DNA from: Chelatococcus asaccharovorans | GTDB lineage: Bacteria; Pseudomonadota; Alphaproteobacteria; Rhizobiales; Beijerinckiaceae | Direction: 5' to 3' | Length of the DNA stretch: 64,000 nt | Assembly (NCBI RefSeq): GCF_003201475.1 | Contig: NZ_QJJK01000009.1 | Location: 186,001-250,000 of the forward strand | Shown here: positions 25,155 to 38,780 of the stretch, in pieces | Layout: every line of letters starts with the position of its first letter | How positions within the stretch are numbered: position 1 is the first letter of the stretch | Position numbers and translations under genes: made by a program | The notes under the pieces: model-generated | Seen by the model: only the letters and a program-made list of their open reading frames with translations | The model's database searches: none | What the model was told of the DNA's origin: nothing

Positions 25155-25751
25155 TCACAGGGTGGGCTCGATGTTCTGTTCTCGTCTCACGTCCTCCCGG
25201 AAAAAGTCGGGCGGTGTCGCAATCCGCGGGGTTTGCAACGCAGGGTCGACGCCGTTCGAAAGGCGCCGCAGAACGGCCCTGCGTATTGTTGCGGCGTCGC
25301 CGCACACACCTGCTACGGTCCAGGTGGGCAGCAGAGATCCGGCATAGCGATATGCTCCGCTCACGCGAAGGCAGTTTTTGACAATATCGACGCAATTATA
25401 TTCGTAATAAAGCGGCCCGAATGGCAATGATTTTATCTGGTGTATACGCTTATCAAGCGTATATCGTCGCATTCCATCCCCGGCCAATTCTTTGTATATC
25501 CAATTATAAGCGTCTCTTTCGCTGATTCCGATATTGAAATTCAGGTCCTCGTTCGAGGGAATGCAGATCCGATAGACCGGCGTTCCGAAGGGCCCCTTCC
25601 GAAACGCGTTGAAGACGGGTGATCGCCCTTTGCGGATCCAAGAGATATAGGTCGCGTCATGTCCAAGGCCGGCCAGTGCAATCGCGGCGTGTCCGCCGCC
25701 GAGCCGGAGCTCCACAGCTCCGCCCTGCGCCATTCCATAAACGATAAGCAT
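25155..25751 (-). CDS. Hypothetical protein, possible permuted papain-fold (NlpC/P60-like)
   Basis: 198 residues, no signal peptide. The N-terminal GGGHAAIALAGLGHDATYIS and, later, YEYNCVDIVKNCLRVSGAY place a conserved-looking His before a Cys at the start of a helix. That is the order found in circularly permuted NlpC/P60 (LRAT-like) hydrolases, where the Cys nucleophile follows the His. The assignment is by motif only. It is AT-richer than neighbours, stands alone, and is followed by ~370 bp of AT-rich non-coding DNA, which suggests acquisition. Confidence 0.5.
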   Translation of the reverse strand: MLIVYGMAQGGAVELRLGGGHAAIALAGLGHDATYISWIRKGRSPVFNAFRKGPFGTPVYRICIPSNEDLNFNIGISERDAYNWIYKELAGDGMRRYTLDKRIHQIKSLPFGPLYYEYNCVDIVKNCLRVSGAYRYAGSLLPTWTVAGVCGDAATIRRAVLRRLSNGVDPALQTPRIATPPDFFREDVRREQNIEPTL

Positions 25752-26120
25752 GGAATTCGCTTTCCTAAGAATATTTTCAGGCGCTTATAATAATATATAG
25801 CTCAGAGATTATGGTGCTATATATGATCGCTTCTCAAGAAATTCGCAATTCTTGTCTTTATCGATATTTTCCATATATATGTCTTTTCGCGAAAAGAAGA
25901 ATTCTATTATTTGCAGCTACCTTATAGCGGTGTATCTGGCGATTTCGCGGCAAGCGGAATGCGGTTTGAGGCGGCACGCGCCTTGATTGTTGCGATCGAT
26001 GCTGATGCGCTGGGTCTGTCTGGTCGCCCGCAAGCCGTCGCGGCGCGGGGCATGCGACCTGGAGCAAGTCCGTCTGTTGCGGACTTGCTCCGGATCGTCC
26101 GTGAAGCTCAACAGCTACGG
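25752..26120. other. AT-rich intergenic region with one strong hairpin
   Basis: About 370 bp. The first ~160 bp, with many TATA-like stretches, probably contain the promoter of the minus-strand gene ending at 25155. The rest holds the hairpin at 26061-26091. No gene is seen. Confidence 0.5.
26061..26091. terminator. Perfect 12-bp hairpin downstream of the aldehyde dehydrogenase
   Basis: GGAGCAAGTCCG and its exact inverse CGGACTTGCTCC are separated by seven bases, about 30 bp after the dehydrogenase stop. There is no T run on either side, so it may be an intergenic repeat that stabilises the transcript end rather than a true terminator. Confidence 0.5.
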
Positions 26121-27560
26121 TTACGGCAGCGTATAGGCCGTCTTCACCGTGGTGTAGAACTCGGCGGCATAGCGGCCCTGCTCGCGCGGACCGTAGCTCG
26201 AGCCCTTCCGACCGCCGAACGGCACATGGTAGTCGACGCCGGCCGTCGGCAGATTGACCATCACCATGCCGGCCTCGGCGTTGCGCTTGAAATGCGACGC
26301 ATATTTCAGGCTGGTGGTGACGATGCCCGACGACAGGCCGAACTGGGTGTCGTTGGCGAGCGCCAGGGCCTCATCATAATTCTTGGCCCGCGACACGGTT
26401 GCGACCGGCCCGAAGATCTCCTCCCGGGAAATGCGCGTTGAGGGATCGACGTCGGTGAACAGAGCCGGCGCCATGTAGAAGCCGGGCGTCTCGCGGTTCA
26501 GGAGTTCGCCGCCATAGACCAGCTTCGCCCCTTCGTCCTTGCCGAGCTTGACGTAGGAGAGGTTCTGGTCGAGCTGGGACTGGTCGACCACGGGGCCGAT
26601 TTGGGTGCCGGCCTTGAGCGCGTCGTCGATCACCAGACCCTTGAGGCGTTCGGTGACCGCATCGACGAATTTATCATGGATGCCGTCGGTCACGATGAAG
26701 CGCGACGAGGCGGTGCAACGCTGGCCGGTGGAGAAGAAGGCGCCGTTGACGGCAACCTCGACGGCGGTCTTGAGGTCGGCGTCGTCGAGCACGACGAGGG
26801 GGTTCTTGCCGCCCATCTCGAGCTGGAACTTCTTCATGGTCTCGACGCAGGTCGCCGCCACCTGGCGGCCGGTGGCGACCGAGCCGGTGAAGGTGATGGC
26901 GTCCACGCCGCGGCTCTTCAGAAGCGCGTTGCCGACGACCGAACCGCGGCCCATGACGAGATTGAAGACGCCCGCCGGAATGCCGGCGCGCACGATGATC
27001 TCGGCGAGGGCGTGGGCGCAGCCGGGAACGAGATCGGCGGGCTTGAAGACGACCGTATTGCCATAGGCGAGCGCCGGGGCGATCTTCCAGGCCGGGATGG
27101 CGATGGGGAAGTTCCACGGCGCGATGATGCCGACGACGCCGACGGGCTCGCGGGTGATTTCGATGTCGATGCCCGGCCGCACCGATGCGACCTTCTCGCC
27201 GGCGATGCGCAGGGTTTCCTGGGCGAAGAACAGAAAGATCTGGCCGGCGCGGGCGGCCTCGCCGATGCCTTCCGGCAGGGTCTTGCCTTCCTCGCGCGAC
27301 AGGAGCCGGCCGAGCTCGTCCTTGCGGGCGAGGATCTCGTCGCCGACCTTTTTCAGGATGTCGTGGCGCTCCTGCGGCGTGGTGCGCGACCAGGCCGGCA
27401 GCGCGGCGCGGGCAGCGGCGATGGCGCGGTCCGCGTCGGCTGCGCTCGCACGCACGAACTGCCCGACGACGTCACCGGTGTTGGAGGGATTGATGTCAGG
27501 GGCAGCCTCGCTGCCGTCAACCCATTCGCCGGCAATATAGTTCTTGGAGTGGTCAGTCAT
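26121..27560 (-). CDS. NAD(P)-dependent aldehyde dehydrogenase (2-oxoglutarate-semialdehyde type)
   Basis: 479 residues of the ALDH superfamily. Active-site residues are visible: Asn in IIAPWNFPIAIPAWKIAPAL, Glu in KFQLEMGGKNPLVVLDDAD, and the nucleophile Cys in FFSTGQRCTASSRFIV. The cofactor loop FTGSVATGRQVAA and the C-terminal FGGRKGSSYGPREQG are also present. It most resembles alpha-ketoglutaric-semialdehyde/2,5-dioxovalerate dehydrogenases of sugar and aldarate breakdown, but succinate-semialdehyde dehydrogenase activity is possible. CCGGAGGAA precedes the ATG; an ATG six codons upstream is less likely. It is a single gene. Confidence 0.85.
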   Translation of the reverse strand: MTDHSKNYIAGEWVDGSEAAPDINPSNTGDVVGQFVRASAADADRAIAAARAALPAWSRTTPQERHDILKKVGDEILARKDELGRLLSREEGKTLPEGIGEAARAGQIFLFFAQETLRIAGEKVASVRPGIDIEITREPVGVVGIIAPWNFPIAIPAWKIAPALAYGNTVVFKPADLVPGCAHALAEIIVRAGIPAGVFNLVMGRGSVVGNALLKSRGVDAITFTGSVATGRQVAATCVETMKKFQLEMGGKNPLVVLDDADLKTAVEVAVNGAFFSTGQRCTASSRFIVTDGIHDKFVDAVTERLKGLVIDDALKAGTQIGPVVDQSQLDQNLSYVKLGKDEGAKLVYGGELLNRETPGFYMAPALFTDVDPSTRISREEIFGPVATVSRAKNYDEALALANDTQFGLSSGIVTTSLKYASHFKRNAEAGMVMVNLPTAGVDYHVPFGGRKGSSYGPREQGRYAAEFYTTVKTAYTLP

Positions 27561-27797
27561 CGCTTCCTCCGGTTGCACTGCGACGCGGGCAGGGGCCCGG
27601 CCGCAATTTCATACGCCTTTTCGCCGCCGTGGGGCGTGACCCGTTCCCACCGTGACGCGCGAAATCATCAGTTATGTTAGCGCTCACTCTCCGGCGTCTG
27701 GCAACGAGCGCGTCCATCTTGCTCTAAAGCATCCAGCGCCGGCATGGAAAGAGCTTTCCACCGCGCGCGGCCCTATGGTGGGCAATCACAGGGTCAC

Positions 27798-27831
27798 GTC
27801 AGCCCGACGCCACGGTCAGCCCGACGCCACG
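27798..27831. repeat. 17-bp direct repeat, two units
   Basis: GTCAGCCCGACGCCACG occurs twice in a row. It lies at the very end of the MscS remnant frame and is probably a replication-slippage scar. Confidence 0.8.
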
Positions 27832-28118
27832 GCAACAGATCCTTGATCGAGCGAGGTGGGGCGGTTGCCGGCCTTGCCCCGCTTGTCCGTCTTGCGGATT
27901 GTATCTCCCCGGCCGTCGTCGCCTGCAGGACCCTGTGTCTCGACAAGTTCGGCGCGGCGGCGTGGCAGGGCGCGCGGATATTCCGCCTGCAGAAAGGCGA
28001 GGAGCTTTTCACGCACCTCGCAGCGCAGGTCCCACGCCCGCGGCGACGTGCGCGCGCTCATCAAGGCACGCAGCTTGATAGAGGAGGGCGAGCGATTTAC
28101 GTTGGCTGATAGGGCAGC
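27816..28118 (-). pseudogene. 3' remnant of an MscS-family mechanosensitive channel
   Basis: An open frame without a proper start reads SSIKLRALMSARTSPRAWDL, then RCEVREKLLAFLQAEYPRAL and PRRRAELVET. That is the last ~60 residues of the cytoplasmic C-terminal domain of MscS-type channels found in rhizobia. The membrane and pore part is missing, and a TAG at 28119 closes the frame upstream. The gene is therefore truncated and presumably dead. The surrounding 27579-28271 holds no other gene. Confidence 0.65.
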
Positions 28119-28271
28119 CTAACATCCGCGTGCCACCATCCGCAAATCCGGGGCGATGCGCTGTTCGGAAGTCGCGGCCCCTTGCCGTTCCGGCGGGCGG
28201 TCGCTAGATACGAGGCGCATTCCCGAAAGTCTGATCCGTCGCCGGCGCGCGCGGGGTGGAGCTCGTTGTTC

Positions 28272-29927
<1,656 letters not shown>

Positions 29928-29949
29928 TCGGCGGGCGCCGTAGCGCTCT

Positions 29950-30183
29950 ATGCAACCCCCACCCCTAACCCCTCCCCCACGGATCTTGGGCTTGTCCAAG
30001 ATCCGCAGGCATCTGCCCAAGTCGCGCAAGCCCGACTTGCGTTGGGGAGGGGCGACGGCAGCGTTGGAGATTGCAAAGTTAAGCGCAGCCTGTCGGAAGG
30101 CGGATGAAGTCGTTCCTTTATCCAGAAATCTCGACAGGAGACGCGCCCCTCCCCCTTGCGGGGAGGGGTTGGGGGTGGGGGAA
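29950..30183. repeat. Inverted pair of CCCCACCCCTAACCCC palindromic repeats
   Basis: The left end CCCCCACCCCTAACCCCTCC and right end GGAGGGGTTGGGGGTGGGGG are inverted over ~230 bp. Smaller hairpins lie inside (GGATCTTGGG..CAAGATCC; GCGCAAGCCCGACTTGCG). The same family occurs at 39896-40046 and 63084-63120. It fills the gap between two convergent genes. Confidence 0.8.
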
Positions 30184-30193
30184 ACCGCGCCGC

Positions 30194-30748
30194 CTAGTCG
30201 AGCGGCCGCCAGTATTCCTTCACGAAGCCGCGCGGATCGACGCTGCGTACGCTGCCCTTGTTCTTGACGGCTGCCCCGTCGCAACCCCAGGCGAAGATCG
30301 TATCCCGGCCGGTCTCGGATATGGGCACCGTTTCACTGCCGGGATGACTGCGGCAGTAAGCACTGGCCTCGGGCGTGGCCATGGGCTGGCTGTCGGCGCG
30401 GCCGCAATGGCGATCGCCGCCGGGCAGGCAAACCATGACCCGGCCACCCATGCAGCGCCAGATGCCGACCGGCGCGCCGCCGATCCCTGCAAGATCGCTG
30501 CCGAAGGCTGCCTTGGCCTTGGCCAACATGCTGCCTGGCAGCGGCCGGATCATGTTGTCGTCGCCGGCGTAGCGGCAGACGGCGGCCGGATTGTCCTGAG
30601 CGATCGCGTGTCCATGGGTCGAAATCACGGTGGCCGCTGCCAGTCCGCAGAGGACGAATGCGCCTCCAAGGCGCTTGCTCCTGATGGCCTTGCCCGCCAT
30701 GCTGGTCTGAACCCGTTTCGCCCATCGTTCCGCCGTGCGTCGCGCCAT
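30194..30748 (-). CDS. Secreted Cys-containing hypothetical protein
   Basis: 184 residues. A basic N-terminus followed by GGAFVLCGLAAATVISTHGHAIA acts as signal peptide with cleavage near AIAQ. The mature part contains about six Cys in patterns such as AVCRYAGDD, IWRCMGG, VCLPGGDRHCGRADSQP, AYCRSHPGSE and WGCDGAA, which suggest three disulfides. It is common in this order as a small periplasmic protein and its function is unknown. GGATGG precedes the ATG used; an internal ATG 16 codons later is an alternative start. Confidence 0.65.
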   Translation of the reverse strand: MARRTAERWAKRVQTSMAGKAIRSKRLGGAFVLCGLAAATVISTHGHAIAQDNPAAVCRYAGDDNMIRPLPGSMLAKAKAAFGSDLAGIGGAPVGIWRCMGGRVMVCLPGGDRHCGRADSQPMATPEASAYCRSHPGSETVPISETGRDTIFAWGCDGAAVKNKGSVRSVDPRGFVKEYWRPLD

Positions 30749-30828
30749 GGTCCATCCGTTTGACGACTGCCAATGTCAACGTCTGTGATGCCCATTTGGG
30801 CTGGCCAATGCAAGATCTTCACTTTGCA

Positions 30829-32091
30829 ATGCCCGATCGGGCGATCCGCCGAGGTTTCGTTTTGCGAACACCATCCGTGATCCTCGCTGTCATCGCGCTC
30901 ATCGCCTCTCTGATGGGCCCAGGCGCCGCTGCGGCGCAGGATTTCTCAGCCTTCCTGCGCGAGATGCGGGCCGAGGCCGCGAGCGTCGGCGTGACGACCG
31001 CCACCTTCGACAGGGAGACCGAAGGTCTCACGCCGGATTTGAGCCTCCCCAATCTCGATCTTCCCGGTCGTCGGGGCCCATCCAACGCTGGGCAGTCTGA
31101 ATTCACGCTGACGCCGGCGCAGTATCTGGCGCCGAAGGCACTCGCGGCGCAGGCGGCAAAGGGCCGCCAGTATCTGGCGCGCCACAGGCAGGCGCTCGCC
31201 GCCATCGAGCGCCGTTACGGGGTTCCGGGCTCGGTGGTGCTCGCCATCTGGGGGCGAGAGACGGCATTCGGCGCGGCCAAGGTGCCCTATGACGCGGTGC
31301 GCGTACTGGCCACCCAGGCGTTCGTCGGGCGCCGCAAGGCCGAGTTCCGGCAGGAGTTCCTGCTGGCCCTCAAGATGCTGCAGGACGGCGCCGTCAGCCG
31401 GGCGGGGCTGCGCAGTTCCTGGGCGGGGGCCATCGGCCTGACGCAGATGCTGCCGTCGCAATATTACAAATACGGTGTCGATTTCGATGGCTCGGGCCGC
31501 GTCGATATCTGGACGTCGGAGACCGATGCCTTGGCTTCGATCGCCAACCACCTCGCCGGCGAGGGCTGGGTTCGCGGCCTCGATTGGGCGCTTGAGGTGA
31601 AGCCGGCCGCCGGTTTCACCTGCGGCCATGCCGATCCCGAAGAGGCGATGGCGGTCTCGCGATGGCTCGCGCGCGGGTTCACCGTGATCGGCGGGAAGGT
31701 CCCGAGTGCCACGGACCGTGCGGCTCCGGCCTCCCTCTTCATGCCCGCCGGCGCCTATGGCCCGGCCTTTCTCATCACACGCAACTACTACGTCCTGAAG
31801 GCCTACAATTTCTCGGATCTCTATGTGCTGTATGTCGGCCATCTCGCCGACCTGATCGACGGGGGCGCTGCCTTCGCCACCCCCTGGCAGGCGGCGAAAC
31901 AGTCGTCGACGGCCGGGATCGCCGCGATCCAGCAGGAACTCGCACGTCAGGGGCATTATGCCGAGACGGTCGACGGGCGGGCCGGCATGAAGACGCGCCT
32001 TGCCATCGGCCGCTATCAGGAGGCGCGGGGGCTCAGCGTCGATTGCTGGCCGGGGGATGCCGTCCTCAAGGCTTTGCAGGCGGCGCGCTGA
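30829..32091 (+). CDS. Lytic murein transglycosylase (MltB-like) with peptidoglycan-binding domain
   Basis: The chosen ATG gives 420 residues. A signal peptide (PSVILAVIALIASLMGPGAAAAQ) is followed by an SLT_2/MltB catalytic domain. Its catalytic Glu lies in VVLAIWGRETAFGAAKVPYD, and WAGAIGLTQMLPSQYYKYGV and RNYYVLKAYNFSDLYVLYVG also fit. The C-terminal ~60 residues are a PG_binding_1 domain (IQQELARQGHYAETVDGRAG). It cleaves the MurNAc-GlcNAc bond with anhydro ring formation in the periplasm. Earlier in-frame ATGs (30760, 30808) would extend the N-terminus without adding to the signal peptide. Confidence 0.88.
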   Translation: MPDRAIRRGFVLRTPSVILAVIALIASLMGPGAAAAQDFSAFLREMRAEAASVGVTTATFDRETEGLTPDLSLPNLDLPGRRGPSNAGQSEFTLTPAQYLAPKALAAQAAKGRQYLARHRQALAAIERRYGVPGSVVLAIWGRETAFGAAKVPYDAVRVLATQAFVGRRKAEFRQEFLLALKMLQDGAVSRAGLRSSWAGAIGLTQMLPSQYYKYGVDFDGSGRVDIWTSETDALASIANHLAGEGWVRGLDWALEVKPAAGFTCGHADPEEAMAVSRWLARGFTVIGGKVPSATDRAAPASLFMPAGAYGPAFLITRNYYVLKAYNFSDLYVLYVGHLADLIDGGAAFATPWQAAKQSSTAGIAAIQQELARQGHYAETVDGRAGMKTRLAIGRYQEARGLSVDCWPGDAVLKALQAAR

Positions 32092-32178
32092 GCGGGTCTG
32101 CCCTGCGCTACGCCATCCTGTGCATGGGGACGGCTGATGGTATGACGCAGGGCAACAGGTGAGCAACGGGAGAGCGTC

Positions 32179-32955
32179 ATGGCAGATTGGAACGCCAAGC
32201 TTTATCTGAAGTTCGAGGACGAGCGCACACGGCCCTCCGCAGATCTTCTGGCGCAGGTTGCGCCGGCTGAAGCCCGATGTGTGGTCGATCTCGGCTGCGG
32301 GCCGGGTAACTCGACGGAATTGCTCGCCGCGCGCTTTCCCGAGGCGAATGTGATCGGCGTGGACACGTCGCCCGACATGCTGGAGAAGGCGCGTCAGCGT
32401 CTGCCACGCGCCACCTTCATCGAAGCCGATGTCGCCACATGGCGGCCGGAGCAGCCGGTCGATGTGTTGTTCGCCAACGCGGTGCTGCAGTGGCTGCCGA
32501 ACCATGATGAGCTTTTTCCGCATCTGATGACGCTGCTGGCGCCCGGCGGGATCCTCGCGGTGCAGATGCCGAACAATCTGACCGAGCCCTCGCATGCGCT
32601 GATGCGTGACGTGGCGCGTGAGGAGCGCTGGCGAGACAAGCTCGCCAAGGCCAGCGCGGCGCGCGTGCCGCTCGCGCCCCCCGGCCATCTCTACGACCTG
32701 GTGAAGCCCTCCGCGCGTCGCGTCGATATCTGGCAGACCACATACCAGCACCCGCTGGATGGCCCGGCGGCGATCATCGAATGGTTGAAGGCGACAGGCC
32801 TGCGCCCCTTCCTGGCGCCGCTGAACGAGGCCGAGCAGGCGGCTTTTCTGGCCGACTATCGCGAACGACTGACCGAGGGCTATCCGCCCAGGGTCGATGG
32901 CAAGGTGCTGCTCGCTTTCCCCCGGTTGTTCATCGTTGCCGAGAAAGCCGCATGA
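32179..32955 (+). CDS. tam: Trans-aconitate 2-methyltransferase
   Basis: 258 residues, matching Tam. N-terminal DWNAKLYLKFEDERTRPSAD, SAM motif VVDLGCGPGNSTELLAARFP, IGVDTSPDMLEKARQRLP, FANAVLQWLPNHDELFP and QMPNNLTEPSHALMRDVA are characteristic. It methylates trans-aconitate (a spontaneous by-product of the citric acid cycle and an aconitase inhibitor) at the C6 carboxylate. The stop codon overlaps the ATG of the MOSC gene (ATGA), so the two are co-translated. Confidence 0.92.
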   Translation: MADWNAKLYLKFEDERTRPSADLLAQVAPAEARCVVDLGCGPGNSTELLAARFPEANVIGVDTSPDMLEKARQRLPRATFIEADVATWRPEQPVDVLFANAVLQWLPNHDELFPHLMTLLAPGGILAVQMPNNLTEPSHALMRDVAREERWRDKLAKASAARVPLAPPGHLYDLVKPSARRVDIWQTTYQHPLDGPAAIIEWLKATGLRPFLAPLNEAEQAAFLADYRERLTEGYPPRVDGKVLLAFPRLFIVAEKAA

Positions 32956-33575
32956 GCGGGACGGGCGATCTCTTCGGGCCGGCGATCTGTCCCGGCCGCC
33001 GGCTCAATGGCCGGGTCACTGCGACGCTCCAGGCGGGGCAGGGCGGCGGCACCTATGATTTCGTGACAGCGGCGGTATCGGATCTCCCTGTCACCTATGA
33101 GGGCATCCCCGGCGACCGGCATTACGGGCTCACGCGTCTCTCCGGGGCGCGGGAGCCGTGGTATCCGCGCGGCACCGAGATGCGCAACGATCGCCAGATC
33201 TCGCTGCTGGCCGTCGAGGAGCTGGCGGAGATCGCGGCCGGCCTGGATATCCCCTCGGTCAAGGCGGAGTGGCTCGGCGGCAATATCGTCGTCGAAGGGC
33301 TGCCGCAGTTCTCGATGATCCCGCCGCGGACGCGCCTGATGTTCGCCGGCGGCGTGGTCATCGGCATCGAGGGGCAGAATGCGCCCTGCAAATACGCGGG
33401 CCAGATGGTCGCCGACGCCCACCCCGGGCGGCCCGAGATCGCGCTCGATTTCGTCAAGGTGGCGAAACGCCTGCGTGGGCTGGTCGGCTGGGTGGAGCGC
33501 CCCGGCGTCATCACGCCGGGCGAAGAGGTCGTCGCGCGCATCCCCGAACATTGGGCCTACGCACCGGCGGGGTAG
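32952..33575 (+). CDS. MOSC-domain protein
   Basis: 207 residues. MOSC proteins bind molybdenum cofactor or carry sulfur to metal centres. The conserved Cys is in IEGQNAPCKYAGQMVADAHP, and YEGIPGDRHYG, RNDRQISLLAVEELAEIAA and WLGGNIVVEGLPQFSMIPP are family features (GNI and GDRH motifs). A C-terminal GWVERPGVITPGEEV follows. The ATG overlaps the stop of tam. Its substrate is unknown and the link to tam is positional only. Confidence 0.88.
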   Translation: MSGTGDLFGPAICPGRRLNGRVTATLQAGQGGGTYDFVTAAVSDLPVTYEGIPGDRHYGLTRLSGAREPWYPRGTEMRNDRQISLLAVEELAEIAAGLDIPSVKAEWLGGNIVVEGLPQFSMIPPRTRLMFAGGVVIGIEGQNAPCKYAGQMVADAHPGRPEIALDFVKVAKRLRGLVGWVERPGVITPGEEVVARIPEHWAYAPAG

Positions 33576-33623
33576 GGGCGTCGGCACAGCCCGCCGGGGA
33601 TGATACGCGGGGGCCACGCGCGC

Positions 33624-33788
33624 CGATCCCTCCCCTTCAGGGGAGGGGGGCCTCGCGTCAGCGAGGTCGGGTGGGGTCGCGCGGCTTGAGCCGATGCCCC
33701 CCAAGGCCGACAATATTCCGTCGCCTCAGCGTCAGGTGGACCCCACCCGGCGCCTGCGGCGCCACCCTCCCCTGAAGGGGAGGGATCG
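33624..33788. repeat. Inverted pair of GATCCCTCCCCT palindromic repeats
   Basis: The left unit GATCCCTCCCCTTCAGGGGA and the right unit reading CCCTGAAGGGGAGGGATC are inverted around ~120 bp. Each includes GAGGTCGGGTGGGG or GGACCCCACCCGGCGCC arms. Related pairs occur at 57717-57853 and 63160-63220. It lies between the MOSC gene and the metH 3' end. The remaining ~130 bp to metH hold GGGAAGGGGATCC-type hairpins and no gene. Confidence 0.75.
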
Positions 33789-33924
33789 GCGTGTGGCGCG
33801 ACTGACTTGATGATACGGAGAGCGCAGTGCAGGCCACGGTTGTCATCCCCGGCGAGAGCCGCAGGCTCTCGGGAAGGGGATCCATGGACAGGCGCCCGCG
33901 AGGCAGGGCATCCGCACGATGCGC

Positions 33925-37680
<3,756 letters not shown>

Positions 37681-37696
37681 TGGAAGCGATTCTCCG

Positions 37697-37835
37697 TGTC
37701 ATCCCGGGGCTGTGCGTAGCGCAGAGCCCGGGATCCAGAAACGATGCGGCTGGGGGTGACCTCAGCTTATCGCCTATTCAAGCTTCGAAGCGGTTCTGGA
37801 TTCCGGGCTCGGCCTTCGGCCGCCCCGGAATGACA
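37697..37835. repeat. Inverted pair of ~48-bp repeats between metF and metH
   Basis: TGTCATCCCGGGGCTGTGCG...GAGCCCGGGATCCAGAAACG and, inverted, TGTCATTCCGGGGCGGCCGA...GAGCCCGGAATCCAGAACCG. Each half has its own hairpin, and together they could fold into a cruciform or long RNA stem. It fills almost the whole gap between metF and metH and could attenuate or process the operon transcript. Confidence 0.8.
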
Positions 37836-37841
37836 GAGATC

Positions 37842-38780
37842 TCAAGCCGCCGCCACGGCACTCGCCGGTACCGTAGTTTTGGCCGGTGCCGTGATCTCGG
37901 CTCTCAGCCCTAATAGATGACAAATTGCATAGACCAAGTCAGCACGATTCATCGTGTAGAAGTGGAGATCGGTCACGCCGCGGTCAACCAGATCGATGAC
38001 CTGTTCGGCGGCGACCGCCGCGGCGATGAGGCGGCGGGTTTCCACGTCCTCATCGAGGCCGTCGAAGCGGGCGGCGAGCCAGTCGGGCATGCTGGCGCCG
38101 GCGCGTTCGGCGAAATTCGCGGCCTGTTTGAAGTTCTGCACCGGCAGAATGCCCGGCACGATCGGAATATTGATCCCGGCGGCGCGCACCTTGTCGATAT
38201 AGCGCAGGTAGAGGTCGTTATCGAAGAAGAACTGGGTGACGGCGCGGTCGGCGCCGGCATCGACCTTGCGCTTCAGGATCTCGATGTCGGCGTCAATCGA
38301 AGGGCTTTCCGGATGCTTCTCCGGATAGGCCGAAACGGTCACCTCGAAGTCGCCGATGCGCTTGAGGCCGGCGACGAGATCATAGGATGAGGCGTAGCCG
38401 CCGGGATGCGCTTCGTAGGCCGTGCCGATGCCGGCGACCGGATCGCCGCGCAGCGCCACCACGTGGCGGACGCCGGCCGCCCAATAGGCGCGGGCGACGG
38501 CGTCGACTTCTTCGCGGGTCGCCGACACGCAGGTGAGATGCGCCGCCGGCTTCAGCGCCGTCTCGTCGACGATGCGCTTGACGGTGGCATGGGTACGTTC
38601 ACGCGTGGAGCCACCCGCGCCATAGGTGACGGAGACGAAATTGGGCTTGAGAGGCGCCAGACGCTCGATGGACGTCCACAGGGTCTCCTCCATGGCGGGT
38701 GTCTTCGGGGGGAAGAACTCGAAGGACACCCGCACGGGCCGGGAGCTGTGACGGCTGGGGCGGAAAGAAGCGGGTGCCAT
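37842..38780 (-). CDS. metF: 5,10-methylenetetrahydrofolate reductase
   Basis: 312 residues, usual for bacterial MetF. The FAD-dependent enzyme makes the 5-methyl-tetrahydrofolate used by MetH. Family features are VSFEFFPPKTPAMEE (Glu near residue 21), FVSVTYGAGGSTRERTHATV, AHLTCVSATREE, VALRGDPVAGIG, VSAYPEKHPESP, AVTQFFFDNDLYLRYIDKVR and VPGILPVQNF. The ATG shares its first base with the TGA of the upstream ArsR-methyltransferase gene, so the two are tightly coupled. Confidence 0.95.
   Translation of the reverse strand: MAPASFRPSRHSSRPVRVSFEFFPPKTPAMEETLWTSIERLAPLKPNFVSVTYGAGGSTRERTHATVKRIVDETALKPAAHLTCVSATREEVDAVARAYWAAGVRHVVALRGDPVAGIGTAYEAHPGGYASSYDLVAGLKRIGDFEVTVSAYPEKHPESPSIDADIEILKRKVDAGADRAVTQFFFDNDLYLRYIDKVRAAGINIPIVPGILPVQNFKQAANFAERAGASMPDWLAARFDGLDEDVETRRLIAAAVAAEQVIDLVDRGVTDLHFYTMNRADLVYAICHLLGLRAEITAPAKTTVPASAVAAA

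Noticed and set aside
30946-32751. 601-codon minus-strand open frame
   Set aside because: It is antisense to the transglycosylase and tam genes, both of which have clear catalytic motifs.
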